DNA from: Torymus aiolomorphi
Lineage: Eukaryota; Arthropoda; Insecta; Hymenoptera; Torymidae
Direction: 5' to 3'
Length of the DNA stretch: 64,000 nt
NCBI GenBank assembly: GCA_036365515.1
Contig: CM070876.1
Location: forward strand, 109,712,810-109,776,809
Within the stretch, counting starts at the first letter, position 1. Each line of letters starts with the position of its first letter. The notes under the pieces were generated by a model. That model made no database searches. It was not told the DNA's origin and saw nothing but the letters and a program-made list of their open reading frames with translations. Below are positions 43,421 to 54,830 of the stretch, piece after piece. A program made the translations under genes and the position numbers.

Positions 43421-44999
43421 AATTTTTTTCATCGCTTATACCGAAATTTTACTTTAACATCCTAGAGCAACCACTACAAAATTAAAGAAAAAAAAGCTCG
43501 CATGAGTTAGAGGATATTTGAAACCTTCACCGAGTAATATGGTTTTTGGAACCACTCTATGAGTTGCCGGGGTTTTGAAGCAAACGCCGAGTTAGCAGGT
43601 TTTCGAGGAAAACGCCAAAGAAAATACGAAGAAATGCAATTAATTTATAAATTCAATATATAGCATATGATAATACCTCAAACTTTTTAATTTGCAATTT
43701 AATAATTACAACATAACTATTTCAAATGCAATTTTCTTGATCATTTGGAATAATTGTATTTATGGAAAATGAGATATACAGAAAGAATGAAATTTTATTT
43801 TTCAATATAAATTTAAAGAAATTATTTAATGTAATTTATCAATTCTCTTTGAGAAAGCATTCTGCTAAAGCAGTTAGCAGCGAATTTTTAATCGAATGGA
43901 TGGGAAAGCAGCAAATATGAACTTGTAGGTGCGATCGCAAGCCTTACCCGATGCTCGTATGAAGTGTTCACGGAATCCACATAATAACTCGAAAATAAAA
44001 ATAAATATTTACATTTTCAATTCCCTATTGTAGGAGGCCAGTAAAAGAGCCTGACATTTCCGTCTCCCGGTTGACCACCAAAAGACTCGTTAGTGGGACT
44101 GACAGTGAACAACTCCTGACCCCGACGTGAGCACACTCTCGATAAGGTTGTCTCATATATTGTATTTTATTCCCATCTGAACAAATATGGCCACTTGTTC
44201 CCTTGAAAAGCGGGACCAAAGTTAGACTTGTTTCCCTCTTTTAACTATTTTACTTTTCTCCGGAATTCGGGAGAAATAAGTTCATATTCTCCGTCTTTAC
44301 AGTTATTACTGCGTTGGTATTACGGTGCCATGTTGAAACATAGGGAGAGCGCTGGCGCATGCGCAGAACCTGAAAACTGGCTAGTCACTAGCGAGAGTAC
44401 CACAAGTCGTCTGTGGCCTCATACACTGTCAGGAGTCGTTGGGATTTCTTGTTCGGGGTTATGCATACAGCTATAGATGACATGGACTTCTGATGCCCGA
44501 GACACCCCTCCCCCACCCAATGGTTCTTCCTCAAACCACCTAACTTACACACACCCTTACCATTTATCATTTCTTAAAATCTCATTGCGTAAAGACTGCC
44601 TCGTGTCAATAAAGATTAACTTTTTAATACTGTTGTTCCATAAAGACGAAATACTCTTCGATTCGAAATAAGTGAAGAAAACAAACCCAATTTGGAAGGA
44701 GATATCTTTGTATTCGGAACAAAAATAATGATGGTGTATTATATTTATATTAAATATGTTTGTATTCATATAAATAAAAATACCACGAGTAAAAGGAAGA
44801 GTCTAACTATTTGACTAAATTTCCAGTTAAGAAAATAAGAATTATATCGGCGTGTATTTCCTGTATAACTAAATGTTTTATCTTCATGGCACACTAATAG
44901 ACACTGTGACTTTAGCTTAAGTCTTGAGGTGGCATGATCTCGATGGCCAGGATACAACAGAAGCAGCAAATTTACGGATAGCGTTGCAACAAATCAGTA
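43421..44999. other. Unassigned DNA
   Basis: No gene, RNA or element recognised. 44030-44560 is less AT-rich than its surroundings and has some short frames, without detectable family similarity or codon structure. This is the longest stretch of the window that I cannot explain and might be host single-copy sequence. Confidence 0.4.
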
Positions 45000-45960
45000 C
45001 CAAAATACTACGTGTTTGTTTTAATGAATAATCGATATTTTTCCGATCACGGAAGTCCTTGGTGAGGACGTGTACGCTGGAAACGAGTCGCTGAAGGTTT
45101 TTCTGAAATCACTCCGACTACCCTGCAGCAACAAATTAGCAATATAATATCCCCCCCCCCCCTCGCCCCCTGCGAAGTCACTAGGGCAAAAACTTGCAGA
45201 GATATCTGAAAATGATCTGCTAGATTAATATTAACCTAGCAGATCACATGTTCTTCGGAAACAGCTGCAACAACAAAGTCGGTTTTGGTATAACAAATTA
45301 GCAACCATTGGCAAGAAAATACTACGTGTTTGTTTTAATGAATAATCGTTTTTTGCGATCCCTGAAGTCCTTGGCGAGGAAGTGTACTTTGGAAACGTGT
45401 CACTCAAGGTTTTCTTGAAATTTTCACTCCCACCACCTTGCAGCAACAAATTAGCAATAAAATATGCCCGCCTCCGAAGTTGCTACAGCAAAAATTCGCA
45501 AAGATATCCAAAAATGATCTTTTAGTTTGATATTAACATAGCAGATCACATGTTACTCGGAAACAGCTGGAGCAACAAAATCGGGTTTGGAGTAATAAAT
45601 GAGCAACAAATTAGCAACAAAATACTACGTGTTTGTTTTAACGAATAATCGATTTTTTCCGATCCCTGAACTCCTTAGGGAAGACGTGTACTCAGGAAAC
45701 GGATCGCTGAAGGTTTTTCTGAAATTTTCACTCGACCATCATGCAGCAACAAATTAGTAAGAAAATATGCCCTCTCTCCGAAGTCTTTAAAGCAAACTCG
45801 CAAAGATACCCGAAAATGATCTGCTAGCTTAATATTAACCTGGCAGATCGCATGTTTCTCGGAAACGGCGGGAGCAACAAAATCGGATTTGGCATAACAA
45901 ATTAGCGACAAATTATAGTGCTGTTTATAAACCGGGGTCATAAAAGCGATCTGCTAGCTT
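45000..45960. repeat. ~300-bp tandem repeat, three copies
   Basis: Same family as 41040-41710. Copies start near 45040, 45350 and 45650, each with the ACTCCTTGG/AGTCCTTGG ... GAAGGTTTTTCTGAAAT block, AGCAACAAATTAGC and the GATCTGCTAG palindrome. A CCCCCCCCCC run (45151) parallels that at 41222. Confidence 0.7.
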
Positions 45961-46359
45961 AATAGACATTGAAACACGTTTACTTTAGTAAAATTGACTT
46001 AATCGCTTAGAAATTCCTTGTAGAGGTCAATTTTGGATAGCTCTCGGCTAAGTTCTTTGGACTAAATGATTGGTCAATAAATTTCAGAGATATTTGAGGT
46101 TAAAATTGTCTTAATCTTTTTTTCAAATTGTAATTTCTCGAGAACGGTGCGATGAATTAGCTCCAAATTTATAGATAATTTTCTGTGTGATATAGATAAT
46201 ATGTGTGCTAATTTTCATCAAGATCGTTCGATTACTTTTTGAGATATTTGATATTTAATATTTTCGTATGTAATGTGTGGCTCAAGTTGCCCTCTCGGTG
46301 TTATTAGGAAAATGTGTATGATTGGTCTGACGGAGGCAATCGAAGAAATACAACTGATT

Positions 46360-46427
46360 TCTTTATTTATTTATTGCGACGTTTCGTTGGCCTGGTCTGC
46401 CAACCTCTTCAGGCTAATTTATTTGAA
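46360..46427 (-). ncRNA. Hammerhead-ribozyme-like motif, PLE 2 minus copy
   Basis: Minus-strand order: GC, CUGAAGAG, helix II GUUGGC/GCCAAC with a 7-nt loop (AGACCAG), GAAAC, GUC, GC. The GC/GC pair starts helix I; the rest of helix I is imperfect. Same core as the motif of PLE 1, with a different but fully paired helix II, i.e. compensatory change. Confidence 0.6.
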
Positions 46428-46811
46428 TAGAAAAAAGTTTAATTAAAATACATACGTTGTATACAAATATCAATCGCAAAACACAGAGATTAAAAAGCAA
46501 TAAATACCTTAATATCGTTCGTGTGATAAAGTTTACATATCGTCAAAGTAAGTGCAAACGCAACAAACACTCATATTTATAGTACGCAGTGCGACTGTAT
46601 TAGTGCACATGTTTACAAACAAAAAGGGGGTATTTATATATATACATATTTATATACATACATATTTCGATATACGTAGAGAAACCAACCGTACAAACAT
46701 TTAATTTAAAAGTCTTAATAACTGAAAATAAGTCGGGTTTAAAAACTTTACATCATCTTTTTTATTTATATTGTTATTGTTACTTTTTATGTGGATCATT
46801 TCCGATATCAG

Positions 46812-48402
46812 TCATTTATAATAATGGGATTCATAATCTAGAATTTTGGTATTATCCCAGTCGAATTCGTGTGAGTGCTCACTCATGTGTTTGAATACAA
46901 CTGCATCGGGATTATTATTATTTTGGTGTTCTTTGATTCTTGTTTTTACCGTACGTTTGGTTTCTCCCACATATCCCACATATCCCACATACAAACTGAT
47001 ATACAACATTAGTCCGATCCCACTTCTCTGTTATGTCTTTCCCTAATTTTATTATGAAACTAAAACTTTTCTTAATTATAGGTAAAGTTCTGAAATTGAA
47101 TGATTTTAAAATAGATGATATTTTATTAAATTGATCGTTAAACGGTAACGTGATGAGCGGAGTAAATCTGTTGTCTTTGATATTCTGCAGTCTAGTATGT
47201 ATGAAACGATTAATGAAATTGCAAGGAAAGTTATTATTTTGAAGAATGCGGACTACGGAATCTAAATTTTTTCTATGGAATTGTTTCTTAGATAAAGAAA
47301 TTGCCCTATCGACTAAATTGTATACAATGTTAATTTTCTGTCTTGTTGGATGATTAGAAAGAAAATTGATTAATCTACCCGAAGAAGTAGGTTTATTATA
47401 CCAGTCAGTAATGATAGTATTATTATGTCGTATTAATGTCATATCTAAGAAGTGTATTTTTTTATCTTGTTCTATTTCATATGTGAATTGTAACCTATTA
47501 TTGTAAGAGTTAAAAGTTGTGACTACTAAATCAATATGTTTTTTGTCGATGCACATTATAGTGTCATCTACGTAACGGAAGTAAAATAACGGATTGACAT
47601 TATGTGTTTCTTTTAAAGTACTTAAACAATACGTTTCTAAATCATCCATTACCATGTTCGCAAATAGAGGAGAGATAGGAGAGCCCATCGGAGTACCCTC
47701 TATCTGTCGATAGTAATTCTTATTGAACACGAAAAAAGTGTTTGAAAATAAAAATTTTGTACACTTCACTATTTCTACAAATGGAATTTTGCATTTATTG
47801 TGAATAGGATCGAATCTTTTATCTAAACTGTCTAAAACTAATTGGAAAGGTATATTTGTAAATAAGGAAGAAACGTCTAATGATAGAAGAATGTAATCAT
47901 TTGGAACAATAACAGAGTTAAGTTTTTGTTTTAGTTCAAAACTATTATTAATGTGTGATTTTGGTGGTTTAACGGAAAACTTAATTTCTTTGTATATAGT
48001 TTTAGCTAAAAAGTGGGTCGGACTATTTGTTAAAGAGATAATCGAACGGCAAGGAAAATCTTTTTTGTGAATTTTTGGTAAACCGTAGCATTTGGCTAGT
48101 GTCGTGTTAATGAACGTCAGAGGATTATTGTGAAATTTAGTATGTAAATAATTGTTGTTATTTAGATTTTTCAGAATTTTGGATGTATCAGTTTGTAATT
48201 TTTTTAAAGGGTTTTTCTTGACGTTTTCATAAGTTGTTACATCAGATAATAGATTTAACATTTTCTCATTGTAATCATATTTATATAAACAAGCAGTTAC
48301 ATTTCCTTTGTCTGAAGTGGTGAACATTATGTCTGGATTATTTTTAATGAATCTCTTAGTCTCTCTTAATTTTATATTTAAATTCCTATCGTTAGTACTC
48401 AT
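46812..48402 (-). pseudogene. PLE 2 RT-GIY-YIG protein, minus copy, frameshift in the endonuclease
   Basis: 494 codons from 48402 carry an intact RT: TTSDKGNVTACLYKYDYNEK, YGLPKIHKKDFPCR, SLDVSSLFTNIP, GTPMGSPISPLFANMVMDDL, FYFRYVDDTIM and FLDMTLIRH, then the linker to KLGKDITEKWDRTNVVYQFV. In the GIY-YIG domain a 9-bp unit (TGTGGGATA) is repeated (46965-46991), replacing the Cys-x2-Cys region present in the plus copy and moving the frame. The remaining endonuclease (GETKRTVKTRIKEHQ ... HSHEFDWDNTKILD) is in the next frame, ending at 46812. RT may still be functional on its own. Confidence 0.85.
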
Positions 48403-48449
48403 GTGTCATAGGCATTTAAATATAAAATTTAAAAGAATTACAAACTGAT

Positions 48450-49857
48450 ACATCCAAAATTCTGAAAAATCTAAATAACAACAATTATTTACATACTAAA
48501 TTTCACAATAATGCTCTGAGTTCACTAACACGACCCTAGCCAAATGCTATGGTTTACCAAAAATTCACAAAAAAGATTTTCCTTGCCGTTCGATTATCTC
48601 TTTAATAAATAGTCCGACCCACTTTTTAGTTAAAACTATATACAAAGAAATTAAGTTTTCCGTTAAACCACCAAAATCACACATTAATAATAGTTTTGAA
48701 CTAAAACAAAAGCTTAACTCTGTTATTGTTCCAAATGATTACATTCTTCTATCATTAGACGTTTCTTCCTTATTTACAAATATACCTCTCCAATTAGTTT
48801 TAGACAGTTTAGATAAAAGATTCGATCCTATTCACAATAAATGCAAAATTCCATTTGTAGAAATAGTGAAGTGTACAAAATTTTTATTTTCAAACACTTT
48901 TTTCGTGTTCAATAAGAATTACTATCGACAGATAGAGGGTACTCCGATGGGCTCTCCTATCTCTCCTCTATTTGCGAACATGATAATGGATGATTTAGAA
49001 ACGTATTGTTTAAGTACTTTAAAAGAAACACATAATGTCAATCCGTTATTTTACTTCCGTTACGTAGATGACACTATAATGTGCATCGACAAAAAACATA
49101 TTGATTTAGTAGTCACAACTTTTAACTCTTACAATAATATGTTACAATTCACATATGAAATAGAACAAGATAAAAAAATACACTTTTTAGATATGACATT
49201 AATACGACATAATAATACTATCATTACTGACTAGTATAATAAACCTACTTCTTCGGGTAGATTAATCAATTTTCTTTCTAATCATCCAACAAGACAGAAA
49301 ATTAACATTGTATACAATTTAGTCGATAGGGCAATTTCTTTATCTAACAAACAATTCCATAGAAAAATTTAGATTCCGTAGTCCGCATTCTTCAAAATAA
49401 TAACTTTCCTCGCAATTTCATTAATCGTTTCATACATACTAGACTGCAGAATATCAAAGACAAAGGTCATCAAAAAAATAGAATTCAAGACAACAGATTT
49501 ACTCCGCTCATCACGTTACCGTTTAACGATCAATTTAATAAAATATCATCTATTTTAAAATCATTCAATTTCAGAACTTTACCTGTAATTAAGAAAAGTT
49601 TTAGTTTCATAATAAAATTAGGGAAAGACATAACAGAGAAGTGGGATCGGACTAATGTTGTATATCAGTTTGTATGTAAATTATGTCCAGCGTCATATGT
49701 GGGAGAAACCAAACGTACGGTAAAAACAAGAATCAAAGAACACCACAATAATAATAATCCCGATGCAGTTGTATTCAAACACATGAGTGAGCACTCACAC
49801 GAATTCGACTGGGATAATACCAAAATTCTAGATTATGAATCCCATTATTATAAATGA
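48450..49857 (+). pseudogene. PLE 2 RT-GIY-YIG protein, plus copy, degraded
   Basis: Begins inside the RT N-terminal region (TDTSKILKNLNNNNYLHTKF) and is frameshifted near 48505 by a small deletion. The RT core is readable (SLDVSSLFTNIP, GTPMGSPISPLFANMIMDDL, FYFRYVDDTIM). A TAG at about 49234 stops it where the other copy has Trp, and an insertion near 49465 shifts it again. The GIY-YIG region keeps its ancestral form (VVYQFVCKLCPASYVGETKR). It ends at TGA 49855-49857. Confidence 0.85.
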
Positions 49858-50239
49858 CTGATATCGGAAATGATCCACATAAAAAGTAACAATAACAATA
49901 TAAATAAAAAAGATGATGTAAAGTTTTTAAACCCGACTTATTTTCAGTTACTAAGACTTTTAAATTAAATGTTTGTACGGTTGGTTTCTCTACGTATATC
50001 GAAATATGTATGTATATAAATATGTATATATATAAATACCCCCTTTTTGTTTGTAAACATGTGCACTAATACAGTCGCACTGCGTACTATAAATATGAGT
50101 GTTTGTTGCGTTTGCACTTACTTTAACGATATGTAAACTTTATCACACGAACGATATTAAGGTATTTATTGCTTTTTAATCTCTGTGTTTTGCGATTGAC
50201 AGTTGTATACAACGTATGTATTTTAATTAAACTTTTTTC

Positions 50240-50300
50240 TATTCAAATAAATTAGCCTGAAGAGGTTGGCAGACCAGGCCAACGAAACGTCGCAATAAAT
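50240..50300 (+). ncRNA. Hammerhead-ribozyme-like motif, PLE 2 plus copy
   Basis: Inverted twin of 46360-46427: GC, CTGAAGAG (50257-50264), GTTGGC/GCCAAC stem, GAAAC (50284-50288), GTC and GC. The core is unchanged although the protein gene of this copy is degraded. Confidence 0.6.
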
Positions 50301-50370
50301 AAATAAAGAAATCAGTTGTATTTCTTCGATTGCCTCCGTCAGACCAATCATACACATTTTCCTAATAATA

Positions 50371-51150
50371 TTTTCATATTTTGCAAATTCATTTTCTTTG
50401 GCGTATGATAACTAGAGAAAAAAAATTTGTTTAATCATGTTGATATATTGTGAAGATGTAGAGTTTTTATGTTTATCATATAAGTCCTTTAGGTAAAAGA
50501 ATTGTCTCATAATTTTTAGAGATATTTAAGGTTATAATTTTTTATGTATTTTTCAAAATCGTAATTTCTTAATGACGACTTTATGTATCAGTTATCAATA
50601 CCTATGTAAAATTTCATCCAGATTATATGGTTAGTTTTTGAGATATTTGATATTTAAAATTTTGGTTTTTCTGGAAATGACTTTCTATGTCGCACAATAA
50701 CTAGATTAAAATTTAATTACTTTGAGATTTGATAGAGATGTACATTTGATGGAGGTGTAGAGTTTGTATATTATTTATGACATGAATTGTTAAGATAAAA
50801 GAATTAGTTTATAAATTTCAGAGATATTTGAGGTTAAAGATGCTAAACTGTTTTAGCCCTCTTTTCATATCGTAATTTTTCGGGAATGGTTTTATGTATA
50901 TGTTACTAGAAAATGGAAATGACGCGCGCGTGTTGTTTACTTGCTTTTGTTTTTTATTGAGGTTAATTTACAGCGAGCTCTGCAGAAACATGGAACTAGT
51001 CAGATACCCTGGCCAATTATTTTGACTTTGTACTAATTTTTCGAATAATCACGATTTAAGAAGTGAATATAGTAAGAATTACCCTCACTTAATTTTGAGA
51101 TAAATATTTTAAAGTTTAAACGTTTATGGTTCACGGGCATATAATTATAT
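50371..51150. other. AT-rich old repeat interrupted by the PLE pair
   Basis: Phrases such as TTTCAGAGATATTTGAGGTTA, CGCACAATAACTAGATTAAA and TTTTGAGATATTTGATATTTA recur here and at 45990-46298, suggesting one repeat split by the PLE insertion. No gene seen. Confidence 0.5.
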
Positions 51151-51151
51151 A

Positions 51152-52084
51152 CGAGGTATGTCCCAAAAGTATCCGACCTACCTCGATTTCTCGGCGCTTG
51201 ATTTAATTTTCGTCATCCGGTTGGTAATATCCTTCAATGTGGTCCCCATTTGATTGAACAACACGCTCATATTGATGCTTCCACTTCCTAAAACGGTCTT
51301 GAAAGTTTGTTTTTGGAATCGCTTTTAGTGCATTCGTTGCATTAGTTTCAACAGTCTGTCGTCGAATCGGTGTCCTTTAAGCACTATTTTCAATCGAGGA
51401 AATAACCAAAAGTCACATGGAGCTACGTCGGGACTGTATGGAGGCTGGCGAAGCTGTGCAACACTGTGTTTTGATAAATACTGCTCCATAAGGTTTGATG
51501 CATACGCTGAAGTATTGTCGTGGTGAAGAAGTCAGTCACCGGTTTGCTAAAAGTGCGGCCATTTTCTTCTGATTGCATCACGCAGTTTTTTCAAAATTTC
51601 AATGTAGTACTCTTTGTTGATCGTCTGACCTATAGGAGCATATTCATGGTGCACAACGCCTTCATAATCGAAAAAACAATCAACATTGATTTCACGTTGC
51701 TTCGACTTTAACGGGCTTTTTTCGGCCGAGGCTCGGATGAAAGCTTCCACTGCGAAGACTGTTGTTTTGTTTCAGGATCATAACAATAAACCCATGATTC
51801 ATCACCAGTAATATCCTTTTTGAGAAAATTTTTATTACTATTGATCATTTCCAAATTGCCCTGAGCGATTTGCAAATTCGCTATTCGGTTCCTTCCGTCA
51901 TTTTTAGCAATGAATAAAATCCGACGAACATATACATGCTGCGCGGGAACTAAGGCGTCTCATCAATAACTAAAGCATCTGAGGAGAAGGTTAGGAGTTA
52001 CTGGTGACGTCCATACCCTATAGAGGTCGCCTGAGTGTTGTGGCGCGAAGATATGTAGGTCGGATACTTTTGGGACAGACCTCG
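51152..52084 (-). mobile_element. mariner (DD34D) element with degraded transposase
   Basis: Inverted ends CGAGGTATGTCCCAAAAGTA and, inverted from the right, CGAGGTCTGTCCCAAAAGTA are each flanked by TA. At about 930 bp it is shorter than a full mariner, so the transposase N-terminus is deleted. The minus strand encodes FFDYEGVVHHEYAPIGQTIN, then after stops HHDNTSAYASNLMEQ and PPYSPDVAPCDFWLF; 34 residues separate the last two catalytic Asp (DD34D). Multiple stops and frameshifts make it inactive. Confidence 0.85.
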
Positions 52085-53159
52085 TATACACTCATTTTGC
52101 CTTTACAAAGTTATGTAAATGTTTTTATTAGCTGCCACTGATTTGTGTCTACATAATATTTTATTTGCTTTTTTTATTAACATGGTGTAAGAAATGATAA
52201 AATCAACAATCAACCATATTTTATTGAAAATAAAAGAAGAGGATGATGAAAATTGTAACGGACCATTAAAAGAAAATCAAAATTAGAAGAATAATTTCAA
52301 TTTTTATAATATCTACACAATTATTTATAGTAAAGATACACAATTATTGAATAATAATATATTTATAATGTAAAAAATGGAGTTATTATATATGATTTTG
52401 AAAATGTGAGTAAGTTGATCTCAGGGCAGACAGCAATTTTTTGAAAAAAAAATTTATGAATAAACATATTTTATATTTAAAATATATACTATACATATAG
52501 GAACGATACATTAATTTGGAGGAAGCTACGTGTCAATGAATTGGCAGCGGTTTTTCCTCATATTTTGATTAATATCACTCAAATTTCTTGAATTTAATAA
52601 ATTGATGTCACAGTCTTTTCCTTCGTTGAAATTCATATTATTTTGATTAACTGTATTTTTCATCATACCCCGGCCGAATGTTCGCCAAAACATGCTCGTT
52701 TCGCGGCCGGAAAGTTGCATATTACAGTCACGTGTTTTCAGTATATGACGTGACTATAACCTACAATTTCCCAGACGTAAAACGTGCATATTTTGGCGAA
52801 ATTTCGAGCCAGGGTATGAAGAAAAATAGTATACGCACTTCGACTAAAATAGAATATCATATTCACGTGTTTGCCTATTTCCCGGTCTAGGAACGTAATG
52901 TACTATATTTGAATAGTTGTACTGTTTTCGAATGGTTTTTTATTAATCCTTCCAGTACACTCCTTTCTAGAAGAATTTGCTAGTTTTCCGAATTTTGTTG
53001 ATGAAATACTTGTAGTTTGTTTTGTTTCTTGAAGCATTCTTCTAATGAATTACTTGTATTTTTTCAGAAGCTGCAAAACTTTTTCATATTATTTTCTATT
53101 TCTTTGATTTTATATCAATTTCCAATCAAATATCCTTTGTTTGCAGGTTATCGACGATT
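52085..53159. other. AT-rich unassigned DNA, probably part of a decayed retroelement
   Basis: 52513-52570 repeats 8541-8597. On the minus strand from 53159 to 52526 Asn/Lys/Gln-rich frames continue from the zinc-knuckle region (for example 52526-52720, with NTVNQNNMNFNEGKDCDINL), so this may be the rest of the same decayed gag. Too degraded to define. Confidence 0.35.
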
Positions 53160-53770
53160 CCATTTTTTGTAATATCCTGCAATCTGTAATGGAATGATCC
53201 GTTATTTTACAATATTCACAGTGGGATATTTGTCGATGTGGACGTTCATTATTGCTATGATTAAAGCTTGTCGGACGGTATTTTGTTTGTTGATTCCTAT
53301 TGCCTCATCCATTCATATTTCTGTTATATGTAGATTGATTCATTTTTCTTTCATTATTTCCGTATTTCATACTGTGATTTCTATTGTTTGCATTCCTTTG
53401 GTATTACATGTTTAATTCTGGGCAATATTTTACTAGATGCCCGGTCTCATTGCATAATTGACACGTCAATTTGGCCGTCACATTAAACGTCTTATTTTGC
53501 ATCATGAGTATTGTCGCGCTCTCACAATCAGATACTTCGTGGTCTTCTTCCGTACATATAGCGCATCAGATCATTCTTTTATTTATCGTGCAATATTTCA
53601 TAGTGTGTCCGAGGTTGTTGCACGTCTTATATAACACTGACGATCAGTTTTAATCGTGTGTGATGTGCTGCCACAGAATTCGCATGATTTCTCAATTTTT
53701 GCCAAATGTTTATATGTATGCGGGTCATGCCCTCTTTCCTTACACTTCCAATAAAGTTCGTAAGTAGTAT
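53160..53770 (-). pseudogene. Decayed gag-like protein with five to six CCHC zinc knuckles
   Basis: Minus-strand frames contain an array of retroviral-type knuckles: WKCKERGHDPHTY (outer Cys lost), CEFCGSTSHTIKTDRQC, KTCNNLGHTMKYC (first Cys lost), CAICTEEDHEVSDC, CQLCNETGHLVKYC and, after an Asn/Arg-rich linker, CEYCKITDHSITDC. Stops and at least one frameshift interrupt it (TGA just before CAIC; TAA after the fifth). CX2CX4HX4C arrays bind single-stranded nucleic acid, as in retroelement Gag or CNBP-like proteins. No RT is nearby, so the family is uncertain. Confidence 0.65.
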
Positions 53771-53778
53771 GTGTACCA

Positions 53779-54039
53779 CTATAGCGAGACAGATAGGTAT
53801 CAGGTTACACTTCCGGTGTCATCTTCAAGTGGGCACTTGACTCAAGTGTTTATATAAACATCTCTTATCTTAAGTGTTTGTTTATATAAACAGTAGCAAA
53901 ACAGTAGCAAAAAAGTAGTTAATTAGTGTTTATTTATATAAACAATGATTAATAGCCTATTGTTAATGAGCTACTGTATAGCTACTGTAAAGTACCCACT
54001 TGATGGCGCCGTAACCTGATACCTCTGGCCTCGCTATAG
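53779..54039. mobile_element. MITE-like inverted repeat, about 260 bp
   Basis: CTATAGCGAGACAGATAGGT, then ATCAGGTTAC at the left (53779-53808) mirrors GTAACCTGATACCTCTGGCC TCGCTATAG at the right (54011-54039), with weaker pairing further in (TCAAGTGGGCACTTG against AAGTACCCACTTGA). The inside has three GTTTATATAAAC-type palindromes (about 53853, 53880, 53932) and repeated CAGTAGC words. It lies just left of the Polinton region. Non-coding. Confidence 0.6.
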
Positions 54040-54439
54040 CGGTCATGGCGTTACGTGATACCTGCTGATGCGCTACACCAGTCATGGAGCCCCCCACTCC
54101 TTCGCAGTCAGCTTCAGCGCAGGGCAGCACTGGCTGGAGAGGGGTCGGACTACGCTATACCCGTTACGCGTGTGCTGCTAGCTGGCATCCCCGCTGAGCG
54201 CGGGACTGTGGTGGCTGTTGCGGGACGAAGGTGTGGGGACTACACTATATCGGGCACGCGTGTGCTCTCTCCGGGCGGTGTGAGCGTACTGCTGTGCGCG
54301 TTTGTGTATGCGTGCCTGCAAGCCGCTTGGCAAGAGAGAGGAGTGGGGAGTTTTGGTGTGTGACAGAGAGATGAGTAAGCGCTCGCTTGTGTGGATGGGG
54401 GAAAAGTACTCTATAGCTATACAAAGCAAGGGATATGCT

Positions 54440-54605
54440 TGCAGGTAGCAGCACGTTTAATCGTATTTTTCTAGTCATGTGTATGTGTGTGAAAAAAAGG
54501 GAAACTCGATTATTATTTTTTTCAAGGAAACAAAGTGGATTGGATAATTTACTGGACGAATGTGAGGTCGATAAATGAAAACAATTGTTTGGGTAAAAAT
54601 CATAC
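54440..54605. repeat. Direct repeat, copy 1 (partner 56785-56950)
   Basis: Shares AAGGAAACAAAGTGGATTGG plus ATAATTTACTGGA, TTTTTCTAGTCATGTGT and GTCGATAAATGAAA with 56785-56950. The two copies bracket the accessory frames between 54.8 and 56.7 kb. The minus strand of both reads SSKLSNPLCFLEKNN, so it might be coding, but no start or longer frame is shared. Confidence 0.6.
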
Positions 54606-54830
54606 ACCCCATTTTATTAACACACCATACATGCATACACACACATTTTCATAAGTAACACATAATAGTGTACGCAGACACTAAGAAATTTTACAGTTTT
54701 GTTGTCGTTGTAGTGACGCGGTCGGTGGTAAATGTCGCGAGAAACGTGTAGTGGACTGTCTGGCATAGTATAGTATCTTTGAGCCTTCCTTTCTTTGGTT
54801 GTTATTAGTTTTTAATGATGATGGCGGTGA

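Larger units (their letters stand above)
46299..50370. mobile_element. Two Penelope-like elements head to head (4-kb palindrome)
   Basis: 46299-48402 (minus) and about 48440-50370 (plus) are inverted copies of one PLE, sharing both coding and 3' terminal sequence out to CCGTCAGACCAATCATACAC on each side. They meet at their 5' ends with about 40 bp between (48403-48440). The copies differ by substitutions, a 30-bp insertion near 49465 and several indels, so this is not an assembly fold-back. The pair lies within an older AT-rich repeat. Confidence 0.85.

Noticed and set aside
44025..44570. Several short overlapping frames in a less AT-rich stretch
   Set aside because: No start context, family similarity or splice pattern convinced me; left as unassigned.
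43421..44999. Search for tRNA, rRNA or other structural RNA genes
   Set aside because: No cloverleaf with A and B boxes or rRNA signature could be found here or elsewhere in the window by eye.
46299..50370. PLE palindrome as an assembly fold-back artefact
   Set aside because: The two arms differ by substitutions, a 30-bp insertion, private stops and the 9-bp repeat expansion, so they are real separate copies.
54055..54363. 102-codon plus-strand frame in GC-rich DNA left of the Polinton
   Set aside because: Opposite to all Polinton genes, no recognisable motif, and GC-rich DNA lengthens chance frames; the DNA itself contains loose repeats.
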